A stretch of 64,000 nucleotides of DNA from Photobacterium rosenbergii (GTDB lineage Bacteria > Pseudomonadota > Gammaproteobacteria > Enterobacterales > Vibrionaceae). The notes under the pieces are model-generated. The model had not been told where the DNA came from and searched no databases. It saw only the letters and a program-made list of their open reading frames with translations. The DNA lies in contig NZ_PYMB01000023.1 in NCBI RefSeq assembly GCF_003026455.1, positions 1 to 64,000 on the forward strand. The letters run 5' to 3'. Positions 8,903 to 18,166 of the stretch are shown here, piece by piece. Positions within the stretch are counted from its first letter, which is position 1. Each line of letters begins with the position of its first letter. The translations under genes were made by a program, and so were the position numbers.

Positions 8903-10231
8903 TTAGAATTTGTAGTTCGCCTGAACACCAACTAGCCATACGTTGCCAGTGGTTTCACCCTTAAAGCTAGCTAGGCTAAGCTCTTTATTTTGAATTTCTA
9001 CATCTAGACTTTCGTTAATAGATGCATCTTTGGCGAAGATGTAGGTAAAGCCAGCATCAAAGCTTAATGCGTCAGACCACTGGTAACCCGCCCCTAGACT
9101 CAGCCATAGGCGGTCAGTTTCAGGGATAGTTTGGGTACGGTGTTCGCTGCTCACTGCCGAGGTATCGTAAGCCACACCGGTACGAACTGCCAATTTGTTG
9201 GTGTACTGGTACGTAGCACCCAGAGCAATTCGGTAGTTGTCTTCCCAGTTTTCTTCTTTAATAAGATCTGGAGTTGGCTTGTAAGATGGGATGTTAGCTT
9301 CAAGCTTGTCGAAGCTGCTCCAGTCAGTCCAGTTGAAGCTGGCGTGCATGGCTAGCTTGTCAGTTAGCTGGTGGAAGCTGGCAATTTCAGCCGTTGCTGG
9401 CAGGGTCAGTGCCATGGTGCCAGGATACTTACCACCAAGCTGCATATGAGCTAGATCGTAAAACGCACCAGATGCTTCGCCTTTAAGCTTAAGATCTACA
9501 GCTGAGCGATAGTTCACACCAATGCGGTTAGCATCGTTGATCTGCCAAGCGGCACCTAGTTGCCAGCCCCATGCGGAATCATCGCCTTCCATATATTTAA
9601 GATCTGCCCCTTGGGCTTTGCCAATAAGGTTATCAATGCCAGCATTGCCTGTTTGTGGCAGATTGTTAGGAATTGAAGCACCAAAGTGACCTTCACCCAT
9701 GACATAGCGAACACCCGCACCAATGCTGAATTGGTCGTTAATTTTGTAGGCAACGTTAGGGTTAATTTCTACCGACATGATATTAGCTTGGTTACCAAAG
9801 ATAGTACCAAGGAAATCGCCGCCAAGCTCAGTTTCCATGCCGTAGTTGGTGGCCAGCGCTAGGCCAACCGCCCACTGCTCATTGACGCGGTGTGAAATGT
9901 AGAAATTCGGGATCACTGCAGAGTGGGCAATGTCATTGGCTTTAGTTGTTGCCACTTTGTGTCCAAGCAGGCTGACATCACCTTCTACATCGATGTTTGG
10001 ATCAACATAGATAGCACCAACAGAAACCTGGGTACCTTCAAGGTAGGTCATCATCGCAGGGTTGCGGAACTGGGCACTGGCGTTGTCTGCCATTGCCGCT
10101 TCGCCTGCAAATGCGCGGCCAAGGCCGGTTGCTGAATATTCGGCAAGCTGGAAGCCTGCTGCCATCGTGCTGGTGCTGATACCAAGTGTTAACGCTGCTG
10201 CTAGCGAAAGAGTAATTTTGTTTTTGTTCAT
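8903..10231 (-). CDS. fadL: FadL-family long-chain fatty acid outer-membrane transporter
   Basis: 442 aa from the ATG at 10231; a TTG nine codons earlier is less likely because the signal peptide MNKNKITLSLAAALTLGI follows the ATG. Cleavage is expected after TMAA, giving the mature start GFQLAEYSATGLGRAFAGEA, the N-terminal hatch typical of FadL. The rest is amphipathic beta-strand ending in YKF, as in outer-membrane barrels. It imports exogenous long-chain fatty acids. A second paralogue lies upstream at 10587. A FadR-like site is at 10385-10401, so repression by FadR in the absence of acyl-CoA is likely. Confidence 0.92.
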   Translation of the reverse strand: MNKNKITLSLAAALTLGISTSTMAAGFQLAEYSATGLGRAFAGEAAMADNASAQFRNPAMMTYLEGTQVSVGAIYVDPNIDVEGDVSLLGHKVATTKANDIAHSAVIPNFYISHRVNEQWAVGLALATNYGMETELGGDFLGTIFGNQANIMSVEINPNVAYKINDQFSIGAGVRYVMGEGHFGASIPNNLPQTGNAGIDNLIGKAQGADLKYMEGDDSAWGWQLGAAWQINDANRIGVNYRSAVDLKLKGEASGAFYDLAHMQLGGKYPGTMALTLPATAEIASFHQLTDKLAMHASFNWTDWSSFDKLEANIPSYKPTPDLIKEENWEDNYRIALGATYQYTNKLAVRTGVAYDTSAVSSEHRTQTIPETDRLWLSLGAGYQWSDALSFDAGFTYIFAKDASINESLDVEIQNKELSLASFKGETTGNVWLVGVQANYKF

Positions 10232-10384
10232 CAGTCTAATATGTTCGCTGAAATTCAATGGAGCGAATCATACGCCTTAGAGTAAAAGCTTTAAGTTTTT
10301 CTTGTGGTGGCGAAGCTAATAGGTGAAAAGTATCGATAATCAACAGGTAATTAGTGATTAATCTGGTAATGATTGTCCAATAGG

Positions 10385-10401
10385 TTCTGGTCTGATGAGT
10401 T
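10385..10401 (+). promoter_or_regulatory. FadR-like operator upstream of first fadL
   Basis: TTCTGGTCTGATGAGTT shares the CTGGTCnGA core and the GTT end with the E. coli FadR consensus (AACTGGTCnGACnnGTT). It lies about 155 bp before the fadL start. The rest of the 10232-10586 gap holds only this and the terminator below. Confidence 0.55.
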
Positions 10402-10532
10402 TTCAGCGTACATCTGTATCTAAATACAAGCATTTCAGCGACGGGGTGTACACTAAAAGTAGCGAGTGAAAACGGGAAAAGTCGAGATGTGGTGGTGGGT
10501 AGACGAAATATCAGGTAGTTAACATGAAAATA

Positions 10533-10561
10533 AAAAAGGAGCCATCAGGCTCCTTTTTTCA
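10533..10561 (-). terminator. Terminator of the second fadL gene
   Basis: On the minus strand AAAAAAGGAGCC, loop TGAT, GGCTCCTTTTTT. The A and T runs flank both sides, so it could act in both directions. Confidence 0.88.
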
Positions 10562-10586
10562 AACTAACTTGTTTATGTTCGCTGAA

Positions 10587-11864
10587 TTAGAACGAACGGC
10601 TGTACTGGATACCGTATAGCCATGCGTTAGCACGGGTTGTAGCTTCTATTTGGGTTGCACCAGTGCTGTTTTCAACAACATCAACATCTTCACCAACTAG
10701 GTAGGTTACACCCACATCGATGTTAGATTTGCTGTCGATGTGGTAGGTGAAACCACCCGAGAACCAGTTACGGTCAGAATCAGGTACAGAGATAGAGGTC
10801 CTCTTATCCTGAGCACTGGTGTCATGCATGTAACCGGCGCGTAGTGTCCAGTCGTTGTTCAGGTAGTAAGTACCACCGATTGCGTAGTGCCACCCATCCT
10901 GCCACTCGTAAGTGTTAAGTACATCACCGCCAGTCGTTTTTAAATCTTCAAACGAGCTCCAACCAATCCATTGTACGCTATAGTGAACCGCAAACTGCTG
11001 GTTCAAACGGTGGTAACCAGAGAACTCAGCCATATCTGGAAGGGCAATTTTCAGTTTGTCGCCGCTGATATTAGCGCTGCCAGTTTGTGAAGTCATGAAG
11101 TGCATGTCACCATCAACTTCTAGCTCTGGACTGTAGCGGTAAGATAGACCGAAACGGTTATTTTCGTTCAACTCGTAAACGGTACCGATGTTCCAGCCGA
11201 ATCCAACACCGTCGGCATCGACATCAAGAAGAGGTCCCTGACGACCGCCAGTTTGCAGACTGAGAAGGGCTTCAAGGCCTTCGTTAGAACGTTGAAGTTT
11301 ACCTTCGCCGTAGATGATGTCTAGGCCACCACCAACGCTCCATTGCTCGTTGATGCGGTAAGATGCAGAAAGGGCAAAGTTGATGCTCTTAACATCGGTT
11401 AGACCGCCGTATTCGTTGGCCGCGAAATCATTACTGAATTCTGTTTTGGTGCCGAAGTTTGAATAGATACCACCGCCTAGCGTCCACTGATCATTGATCG
11501 GGTGGATGTAGTAGATGTTCGGTACGTAGGAGACATCACCAATAGACTGGTTGCTCAGGTCAGTGCTAGTAATATCACCAGTAATTGGGTTTGCAACAGT
11601 ATAGGTTGAATTTTTTACTTCGATATCCGTATCAACGGCATTGATACCCAGAGAAAGTGCTGGCGCATCAAATAGAGACATAGCTGCGGCGTTACGCGCC
11701 ATTGCTGATGCGTTATCAGCGATTACTGCATCACCAGCGAATGCGCGGCCAAGGCCAGTTGCGGATTGTGCGTTTAGCTGGAAGCCAGCTGCCATTGCTT
11801 GTTGAGAAGCCATCGTGATCGCAACCGCAACCAGTGACTTTGTAAACAGACGCTTCTTGTTCAT
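10587..11864 (-). CDS. fadL: FadL-family outer-membrane transporter, second paralogue
   Basis: 425 aa. The signal peptide MNKKRLFTKSLVAVAITMASQQAMA is followed by AGFQLNAQSATGLGRAFAGDAVIADNASAMARN, the same hatch motif as the neighbour. The C-terminus ends in SRSF, typical of barrel proteins. Tandem fadL paralogues next to fadI are also found in Vibrio cholerae (known). It may differ in lipid specificity from its neighbour. Separate promoter and terminator, so the two are not one operon. Confidence 0.92.
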   Translation of the reverse strand: MNKKRLFTKSLVAVAITMASQQAMAAGFQLNAQSATGLGRAFAGDAVIADNASAMARNAAAMSLFDAPALSLGINAVDTDIEVKNSTYTVANPITGDITSTDLSNQSIGDVSYVPNIYYIHPINDQWTLGGGIYSNFGTKTEFSNDFAANEYGGLTDVKSINFALSASYRINEQWSVGGGLDIIYGEGKLQRSNEGLEALLSLQTGGRQGPLLDVDADGVGFGWNIGTVYELNENNRFGLSYRYSPELEVDGDMHFMTSQTGSANISGDKLKIALPDMAEFSGYHRLNQQFAVHYSVQWIGWSSFEDLKTTGGDVLNTYEWQDGWHYAIGGTYYLNNDWTLRAGYMHDTSAQDKRTSISVPDSDRNWFSGGFTYHIDSKSNIDVGVTYLVGEDVDVVENSTGATQIEATTRANAWLYGIQYSRSF

Positions 11865-11951
11865 ATTTATAGTTATTCCTAATTCTTATATAACTTTTTT
11901 ATCTGCCTCTTTGTGCAGATTGCGCAAGATTGTATGGTTGGTTGGGATTTG

Positions 11952-11968
11952 ATCAAATCTGACCAGTT
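11952..11968 (-). promoter_or_regulatory. FadR-like operator upstream of second fadL
   Basis: On the minus strand AACTGGTCAGATTTGAT matches the first eleven positions of the FadR consensus. It lies about 90 bp before the start codon. Confidence 0.6.
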
Positions 11969-12103
11969 GGCAACCTGTTGATTGTTAGTGCTTGGTTAAC
12001 AATCAGCTAACGAGTGTATGGTAAAACTGGTAGGAGGAGGGAGCAAAAAAGTTAAAATATGCAACGGAGCTAACATTTTCCAATCAGTATATCTATCTCA
12101 AAT

Positions 12104-12150
12104 AAAAAGCCATAAAAGCATAGGGTTTATTTATGCTTTTATGGCTTTTT
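12104..12150. terminator. Bidirectional terminator after the anti-sigma gene
   Basis: A perfect 19-bp inverted repeat (12104-12122 and 12132-12150, core AAGCCATAAAAGCATA) with A/T runs at both ends. It lies 20 bases past the stop codon of the minus-strand anti-sigma gene. Confidence 0.85.
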
Positions 12151-12170
12151 TGGTAATTAAAGAGAAAGTT

Positions 12171-12887
12171 TTAGATTTCCCAGTTCAGTTCACTACTAAG
12201 GCTTTTGGCTACAGGAGAGACGTCTTGTCCCTTGTCACCAACCACAATCAGGCTGGCATTTTGTACTGGCATTACCACACCTTGCATGTCTGAACCTGCA
12301 AATTGGGTCATATCCGATGATTGTTGTTCAGGCACCACAAAAACGGTTACTTTGCCTTCCGGCGTCCCCATGACCATGTGCAGGGCAAACTTGTCGCCAA
12401 AGCCACAATGGTTAACGTAGTAGATATGCCCGGGGACTTCATTGAAGCTTGAACCAAACGGTGTCAGCTTGGCATTGACCTGACTGAGGCTGACCGACTC
12501 ATCGATATTGGCCACAAATCCCGCTTCGTGCTTAACATGGTCCATCGCAATCTGTGCAATTTCCAAATGATGGTTATCGGGACCCACACCCTGGTTGTAT
12601 TGTCCGACGAAGATACCGAACACAAAGGCAATGGATGCGGCCATGGCGACTAAGGCGCGTGGCTTCCAATTTTTCTTGCTTGGTTGGCCTGATTGATGGA
12701 ACAGGATACGGTCGGCGAGATCGTCCGGAACATCCACTTTCATTGCCTGCTCGAGTTTACTATCGAGCTGCTGCAGTTCGTCGGATAGCTTACGGTTGGT
12801 GATAGACGCATTGCGTGCTTCAGCCATGTCTTGGCTGTTGTCAAAAGGATCAGCCAAGAGTCGGCGACGGAATTCTAGATCATCCAT
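12171..12887 (-). CDS. DUF3379 membrane-anchored anti-sigma factor (putative)
   Basis: 238 aa. A cytoplasmic N-terminal part (1-85, rich in Glu/Asp/Arg, starting MDDLEFRRRLLADP) precedes a single transmembrane segment at about 88-104 (ALVAMAASIAFVFGIFVG) and a periplasmic domain. The layout matches the DUF3379 family that sits beside ECF sigma factors in vibrios. It probably holds the sigma factor encoded just upstream (8-base overlap at 12880-12887) at the membrane until a signal arrives. The inducing signal is unknown. Confidence 0.8.
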   Translation of the reverse strand: MDDLEFRRRLLADPFDNSQDMAEARNASITNRKLSDELQQLDSKLEQAMKVDVPDDLADRILFHQSGQPSKKNWKPRALVAMAASIAFVFGIFVGQYNQGVGPDNHHLEIAQIAMDHVKHEAGFVANIDESVSLSQVNAKLTPFGSSFNEVPGHIYYVNHCGFGDKFALHMVMGTPEGKVTVFVVPEQQSSDMTQFAGSDMQGVVMPVQNASLIVVGDKGQDVSPVAKSLSSELNWEI

Positions 12888-13446
12888 TTTGCTGCCCCCT
12901 CCGATCGGTGTGTTTTTCGAGTTGTTCTTTGAGTTGGTTTCTGGCGCGGAACAAGCGCGTCATTACGGTATTGCGATTGAGGCCAAGGATATCGGCAATC
13001 TCATCCCCACTGAATCCGGCCATCACCTGCAATACTAACGGTTCCCTGTATTCCGGAGCCAGTTTCATTATCTGCTTGCGTAGCATTTGTTGCTCCAAGT
13101 CACTTTCGTTGCCATTTTGCTGGGTGTCGGCAATGGCATAGTCATCGATATCAACCAAGTCGAGTTGCTTACGTTCGAAGCGACGGGCATTCTCCCTACG
13201 CAGGATCGTAATCAACCATGATTTGGCGGCTTTATCATCTTGAAGGCTATCGAGGGAGCGCCATGCTCGCAAACAGGTTTCCTGAACCAAGTCCTCCGCG
13301 ATATGGGGGTCGTGGCACAACCAGTATGCGTAGCGGTAGAGATCCCGATGCCAGGCCCTTACTAGGGCTTCGTATCGTCTTTGCTTATTCATATCCACAG
13401 AGACCGAGGCATCAGGCTTTTTCTTTCGAAAAAATGACTTAATCAT
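12880..13446 (-). CDS. ECF-type RNA polymerase sigma factor
   Basis: 188 aa from the ATG at 13446, which has a GGAC ribosome site; a start 25 codons earlier gives an untypical extension. Region 2 contains DLYRYAYWLCHDPHIAEDLVQETCLRAWRS and region 4 the helix-turn-helix FSGDEIADILGLNRNTVMTRLFRAR. Only regions 2 and 4 are present, as in ECF sigmas. The overlap with the downstream anti-sigma gene suggests translational coupling. Its place between fadL and fadI suggests an envelope or lipid-related stimulus (inference). Confidence 0.9.
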   Translation of the reverse strand: MIKSFFRKKKPDASVSVDMNKQRRYEALVRAWHRDLYRYAYWLCHDPHIAEDLVQETCLRAWRSLDSLQDDKAAKSWLITILRRENARRFERKQLDLVDIDDYAIADTQQNGNESDLEQQMLRKQIMKLAPEYREPLVLQVMAGFSGDEIADILGLNRNTVMTRLFRARNQLKEQLEKHTDRRGQQNG

Positions 13447-13776
13447 AAAAGTGTCCGTTTCATGCCGAACCTTGCCGCTAAATTTGCGAGAAAAACGACA
13501 ATGTTCCGCTGATTCATCCAATAATCCGCATTAAAATTGATCTGGTTCAAATTGTGTCTTGGTGAGAAAGTTATAGTAGTCAACGTCATCTGATACTGAG
13601 CTTTGCGACTCGTACAGTGGATTTTGTGCGATAACAGGGTTCAATATCTGTTGAGCAAGATGACAACTTCCTTTTGAAGGCTGACTTTACTTTCTCCTAT
13701 CAGGCTTGCCTGATTTGCAATTGGCTTTATGTTAATTGACTTATACCTTACATGGATTGCTTTCCGTGTAAATTAC

Positions 13777-13806
13777 AACCATACCGTTTCGGTATGGTTT
13801 TTTTTT
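13777..13806 (+). terminator. Orphan strong terminator on the plus strand
   Basis: AACCATACC, loop gtttc, GGTATGGTT followed by seven more T residues. Upstream lies the divergent sigma factor and no plus-strand ORF, so it would end a transcript begun inside 13520-13770, possibly a small RNA. A palindrome ATCAGGCTTGCCTGAT lies at 13699-13714. Confidence 0.75.
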
Positions 13807-13995
13807 ATCTTAGCAAACTGAACCGCACCCTTCTCATATCTGTCTTTATTGATAGCTAAGTTTTTCACTTGCCGTCAAATTTTTCCTCACAGCGCTGATT
13901 TTCAGGCCTGATAAATTCCTATAATGCATCTGTTGCCATAGAGATCCCACTTTTTAAACATTTGTTTGATTCTGATAACAACTGCATTACAATTG

Positions 13996-14012
13996 TTGTG
14001 GTCAGACCTCTA
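13996..14012 (+). promoter_or_regulatory. FadR-like operator upstream of fadIJ
   Basis: TTGTGGTCAGACCTCTA contains the palindromic core TGGTCAGACC of FadR sites. It lies about 55 bp before the fadI start, where it could block the promoter. Apart from this and the terminator at 13777, the 620-bp gap 13447-14066 shows no gene. Confidence 0.6.
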
Positions 14013-14066
14013 AAGTAGATTCTGGGGCAAGGTTCCCCGTACCCGACATATTAATAAGGAGTAGCG

Positions 14067-15377
14067 ATGACACGTCTCCAAAAGCTCACGACCTCACAGG
14101 GTGAGCGCATCGCCGTTGTAAGTGGATTACGTACCCCCTTTGCCCGCCAGTCAACTGCCTTTGACGGTGTACCGGCATTGGACATGGGTAAAATGGTTGT
14201 CAGTGAAATGCTCCAGCAAGTGGATATTGATCCCAAGCTGATAGATCAGGTGGTATTTGGCCAAGTCGTACAGATGCCAGCAGCGCCGAACATTGCCCGT
14301 GAAATCGTGCTGGGTACAGGGATGGACATCGGTACCGATGCCTATAGTGTAACCCGTGCCTGTGCGACCAGTTTCCAGGCTGCCGCTAACGTGGCGGAAA
14401 GCATTATATCGGGCACTATTGATATCGGCATTGCTGGTGGCGCAGATTCATCGTCGGTGTTACCTATTGGCGTGTCTAAGCACCTTGCGGCAACACTACT
14501 GGCACTGAGCAAGGCGAAAACCATGAGTAAGCGTTTAAAACTGCTCAGCAAACTCAGTGTGAAAGACCTCATGCCAGTGCCCCCAGCGGTGGCTGAATAC
14601 TCAACAGGCTTGAGCATGGGGCAAACTGCCGAGCAGATGGCCAAAAGCCACGGCACTACCCGCCAAGAGCAAGATGCGCTGGCACACCGCTCGCATACAT
14701 TGGCTGCACAAGCTTGGCGGGATGGCTTGATCCAGGACGAAGTGATCACCGCCTTCCCTGAACCTTACCGTCAGTGGATCGACAAAGATAACAATATCCG
14801 TGAAGACTCTAGCCTTGAGTCCTACGCCAAATTGCGTCCGGCCTTTGACCGTAAGTTCGGTACGGTAACGGCCGCTAACTCAACTCCGCTAACAGATGGT
14901 GCTGCCGCGCTATTGTTGATGCGTGAAGGTAGGGCAAAAGAGTTGGGCTTGAAGCCTTTGGGTTATATCCGCTCCTACGCGTTTTCTGCAATTGGTGTTG
15001 AACAAGATATGTTGATGGGGCCATCTTATGCCACCCCGATGGCATTGGATCGCGCCGGCGTGACCTTGCGTGATCTTACCCTGATCGACATGCACGAAGC
15101 CTTTGCAGCGCAAGCGCTATCGAATGTGAAGATGTTCGGTTCGGCGCAGTTTGCCAAAGAAAAGCTGGGCCGCAGCGAGGCCATTGGCGAAATCGATATG
15201 GATAAGTTTAACGTCCTTGGTGGTTCGATTGCTTACGGGCACCCGTTTGCCGCAACCGGTGCGCGGATGATCACTCAGACCCTGAGGGAGCTACAGCGCC
15301 GTGGTGGTGGTTTAGCTTTGAATACTGCCTGTGCTGCTGGTGGCCTTGGAGCCGCAATGATTTTGGAGGCCGAATAA
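14067..15377 (+). CDS. fadI: Acetyl-CoA acyltransferase FadI (3-ketoacyl-CoA thiolase)
   Basis: 436 aa, the same length as E. coli FadI. It is the beta subunit of the fatty-acid oxidation complex and cleaves 3-ketoacyl-CoA with CoA. The nucleophilic cysteine is C99 in TRACATSFQA. The C-terminal motifs GHPFAATGAR (with the active-site His) and NTACAAGGLGAA (second Cys) are intact. Preceded by AAGGAG. Its stop overlaps the fadJ start by one base (TAATG), so the two subunits are made together. Confidence 0.97.
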   Translation: MTRLQKLTTSQGERIAVVSGLRTPFARQSTAFDGVPALDMGKMVVSEMLQQVDIDPKLIDQVVFGQVVQMPAAPNIAREIVLGTGMDIGTDAYSVTRACATSFQAAANVAESIISGTIDIGIAGGADSSSVLPIGVSKHLAATLLALSKAKTMSKRLKLLSKLSVKDLMPVPPAVAEYSTGLSMGQTAEQMAKSHGTTRQEQDALAHRSHTLAAQAWRDGLIQDEVITAFPEPYRQWIDKDNNIREDSSLESYAKLRPAFDRKFGTVTAANSTPLTDGAAALLLMREGRAKELGLKPLGYIRSYAFSAIGVEQDMLMGPSYATPMALDRAGVTLRDLTLIDMHEAFAAQALSNVKMFGSAQFAKEKLGRSEAIGEIDMDKFNVLGGSIAYGHPFAATGARMITQTLRELQRRGGGLALNTACAAGGLGAAMILEAE

Positions 15378-17491
15378 TGACTGAACAACAATCTGCATTC
15401 TCATTGTCCTACGCTGAAAATGGCGTGGCTTGGCTCAAAATCGATGTGCCTAATGAAAAGATGAATACCTTGCAGGCGCAGTTTGGCGAACAGGTCAGTG
15501 CTGTGCTGGAAGAGCTGAAAAACAAAAATGATATCAATGGGATGGTGGTCTATTCGGGGAAGCCGGATAACTTTGTTGCTGGCGCCGATATCCGTATGCT
15601 GGCAGCCTGTACCACGGCTGAGGAAGCCGCCTCGCTAGCTGAGCAAGGGCAGAAGCTGTTTGCTGAACTGGAAAATTTACCATTCCATACCGTCGCTGCC
15701 ATTCATGGCCCGTGTCTGGGTGGTGGGTTAGAGCTTGCTCTAGCCTGTCATAGTCGTGTTTGTTCAGATGATGACAAGACCCGCCTCGGTTTACCTGAAG
15801 TCCAACTTGGCTTATTGCCGGGCTCTGGTGGTACCCAGCGTCTGCCTCGCCTGATTGGTGTTGCTGGTGCGCTAGATATGATCCTGACCGGCAAGCAACT
15901 TCGTGCCAAAAAAGCGAAAAAGCTAGGTGTGGTCGATGAAGCCGTACCGCTGAGTATTCTGTTGGATATTGCCGAGAAGCAGGCCTTGAAGCCTAAGCCC
16001 AAGCGTAAGCTGTCACTGCAAGATCGTGCGATGGGCGGAAACTCTCTGGGGCGCTCTTTAGTATTCGATCAGGCTGCCAAGAAGACCCATGATAAAACCC
16101 GGGGCAACTACCCAGCCGCTGATGCCATCTTGGATGTGATCAAATATGGTTTGCAAAACGGCATGACCAAAGGCTTGGCCCGCGAAGCGAAGTTGTTCGG
16201 TGATCTGGTGATGAGCTCTGAATCGGCGGCATTGCGCAGCATCTTCTTTGCTACCACTACGATGAAGAAAGAGACCGGCTCGGAAGCGCAGCCACGTAAG
16301 ATCGGGCATGTCGGCGTGCTCGGTGGCGGCCTGATGGGCGGTGGTATCAGCCATGTCACAGCAAGCAAGGCGGGCTACCCAGTCCGGATTAAGGACATCA
16401 ATAACGATGGCATCCTTAATGCGATGTCATACAACTACAAGTTACTGGATAAGAAGCGTAAGCGCCGTATTATCAGCAAAGCGGCATTGCAGAAGCAAAT
16501 GCAAAGTATTGCAGGTGGTATCGACTACACCGCGTTTGACCGCATGGATGTCGTGATTGAAGCGGTATTTGAGGACTTAGGTCTGAAGCACCAGATGGTC
16601 AAGGAAATCGAGGCCAATACCAAACCGGAGACAATCTTTGCAACCAATACCTCGTCCCTTCCAATCCACCAGATTGCTGAAGCGGCAGAGCGTCCTGAAA
16701 ATGTAGTCGGTCTACATTACTTCAGCCCGGTAGAGAAGATGCCTTTGGTTGAGGTTATCCCACATGACGGCACCTCCGAGGAAACTGTGGCGACAGTGGT
16801 GGCACTGGCTAAGAAGCAGGGCAAAACACCGATTGTCGTGGGTGATAAAGCTGGCTTTTACGTTAACCGTATTCTGGCGCCATACATGAATGAAGCGGCG
16901 CAGGTACTGCTAGCGGGTGAGCCGATTGAACACCTTGATACCGCTTTGCTTGATTTCGGCTTCCCGGTGGGCCCGATCACCTTGCTCGACGAAGTTGGCG
17001 TTGATATCGGCGCGAAAATCATGCCGGTATTGGTTGGTGAACTGGGTGAGCGTTTCCAAGGGCCGGATGTATTCGACAAGCTGTTGAATGATGGCCGTAA
17101 AGGACGTAAAACGGGTAAAGGCTTCTACCTCTACAACAGCAAGAAGAAAGCTGTCGATAAGAGTGTTTATAAGTTGCTTGGGCTTGATCCAGAGAAGAAA
17201 GCCGATGCCGAGGCGATTGCTATGCGCTGTACGCTGATGATGCTCAATGAGGCGGCCCGCTGTCTGGATGAAGGCGTGGTTCGCTCTGCTCGCGATGGGG
17301 ATATCGGGGCAATCTTTGGTATTGGCTTCCCACCTTTCCTTGGCGGTCCTTTCCGTTACATGGACCAGTTAGGCATCAAGCGGGTGGTTGAGCTATTGAC
17401 CGAGCATGCCGATAAATATGGTGAGCGTTTCAAACCGTGCCAAGCATTGCTTGATATGGCAGAGGCCGGACAGAGTTATTATTCAGAATAA
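15377..17491 (+). CDS. fadJ: Fatty-acid oxidation complex alpha subunit FadJ
   Basis: 704 aa (E. coli 714). The N-terminal crotonase domain (about 1-190) contains VAGADIRML and HGPCLGGGLELALACH with GLPEVQLGLLPGSGGTQRLPRL, covering enoyl-CoA hydratase and isomerase. The C-terminal half is 3-hydroxyacyl-CoA dehydrogenase with the NAD-binding motif GVLGGGLMGGGISH (about 315-328) and FATNTSSLPI. With FadI it runs beta-oxidation. Its terminator follows at 17528. Confidence 0.97.
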   Translation: MTEQQSAFSLSYAENGVAWLKIDVPNEKMNTLQAQFGEQVSAVLEELKNKNDINGMVVYSGKPDNFVAGADIRMLAACTTAEEAASLAEQGQKLFAELENLPFHTVAAIHGPCLGGGLELALACHSRVCSDDDKTRLGLPEVQLGLLPGSGGTQRLPRLIGVAGALDMILTGKQLRAKKAKKLGVVDEAVPLSILLDIAEKQALKPKPKRKLSLQDRAMGGNSLGRSLVFDQAAKKTHDKTRGNYPAADAILDVIKYGLQNGMTKGLAREAKLFGDLVMSSESAALRSIFFATTTMKKETGSEAQPRKIGHVGVLGGGLMGGGISHVTASKAGYPVRIKDINNDGILNAMSYNYKLLDKKRKRRIISKAALQKQMQSIAGGIDYTAFDRMDVVIEAVFEDLGLKHQMVKEIEANTKPETIFATNTSSLPIHQIAEAAERPENVVGLHYFSPVEKMPLVEVIPHDGTSEETVATVVALAKKQGKTPIVVGDKAGFYVNRILAPYMNEAAQVLLAGEPIEHLDTALLDFGFPVGPITLLDEVGVDIGAKIMPVLVGELGERFQGPDVFDKLLNDGRKGRKTGKGFYLYNSKKKAVDKSVYKLLGLDPEKKADAEAIAMRCTLMMLNEAARCLDEGVVRSARDGDIGAIFGIGFPPFLGGPFRYMDQLGIKRVVELLTEHADKYGERFKPCQALLDMAEAGQSYYSE

Positions 17492-17527
17492 CCACTATCG
17501 CTCAACCTGAAAGAAACCTTGTTATCA

Positions 17528-17556
17528 AAGCCAGTTGCGACAGTAACTGGCTTTTT
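17528..17556 (+). terminator. Terminator after fadIJ
   Basis: AAGCCAGTT, 8-base loop, AACTGGCTT and five T residues. Confidence 0.9.
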
Positions 17557-17588
17557 CTATGCCTATGTTATGGCTTTCTTTGTTTGCG

Positions 17589-17882
17589 CTACTGCTCCGG
17601 GAAGAATTTCACAATGCGAAGGCGAAAACGCGGCTCAAACAATACTGGGCGGAGGAAATGATAAGCCAACATGGTGACTGCCATCGCGATAAGAATGTTC
17701 ATTCCAGTCAAAGTAACAAGCGGAGTCGTTAGGATGACGATGAAGGCTAAAGCATACAGCATGATATCGGCCTCATGGTGAGCAAGGGCACTATGGCAGT
17801 GCGGACAGGCAAAAAAGTCTTCGTAGCTGCTTAACGAAGGGCTTGCAATTGTCTGCTGGCAATGTGGGCAGTGCTGGCTCAT
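17589..17882 (-). CDS. Small zinc-ribbon membrane protein of unknown function
   Basis: 97 aa from the ATG at 17882, chosen because a GAGGAG ribosome site precedes it and the protein starts MSQHCPHCQQ. Two CxxC pairs (CPHC at about 5-8 and CPHC at about 27-30) form a zinc-ribbon. Two hydrophobic helices follow (about 41-62 and 64-78) and the C-terminus is basic (RFRLRIVKFF). I do not recognise a named family. It is convergent with fadJ. Confidence 0.75.
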   Translation of the reverse strand: MSQHCPHCQQTIASPSLSSYEDFFACPHCHSALAHHEADIMLYALAFIVILTTPLVTLTGMNILIAMAVTMLAYHFLRPVLFEPRFRLRIVKFFPEQ

Positions 17883-18115
17883 GGTAACGCTTCTCCTCAA
17901 GATACTCTTACAAAGTTGGCGAGGTGTTACTGTAGGCAAATTGATGCTTATAACCGTAACACGTATTTATAAGACGACCGATCTTGTGGATTGGTTCAGC
18001 ATTGTGCCACTGAATAGTTCTGAGAATTAGTTGCCAGATATGTCTATTGCAGTGAAAAACTATAAAAAATATAAAATCTGCAAATATATTGACTTTAACT
18101 TGTTGTGAAAGAAAG

Positions 18116-18140
18116 AAAACCCGGCCAGGCCGGGTTTTTG
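18116..18140 (-). terminator. Terminator after the M16 peptidase gene
   Basis: AAAACCCGGCC a GGCCGGGTTTTT is symmetric and works for the minus-strand gene ending at 18167. Confidence 0.85.
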
Positions 18141-18166
18141 CGTTTGTTTAGATTTTAGCTTAGGGG

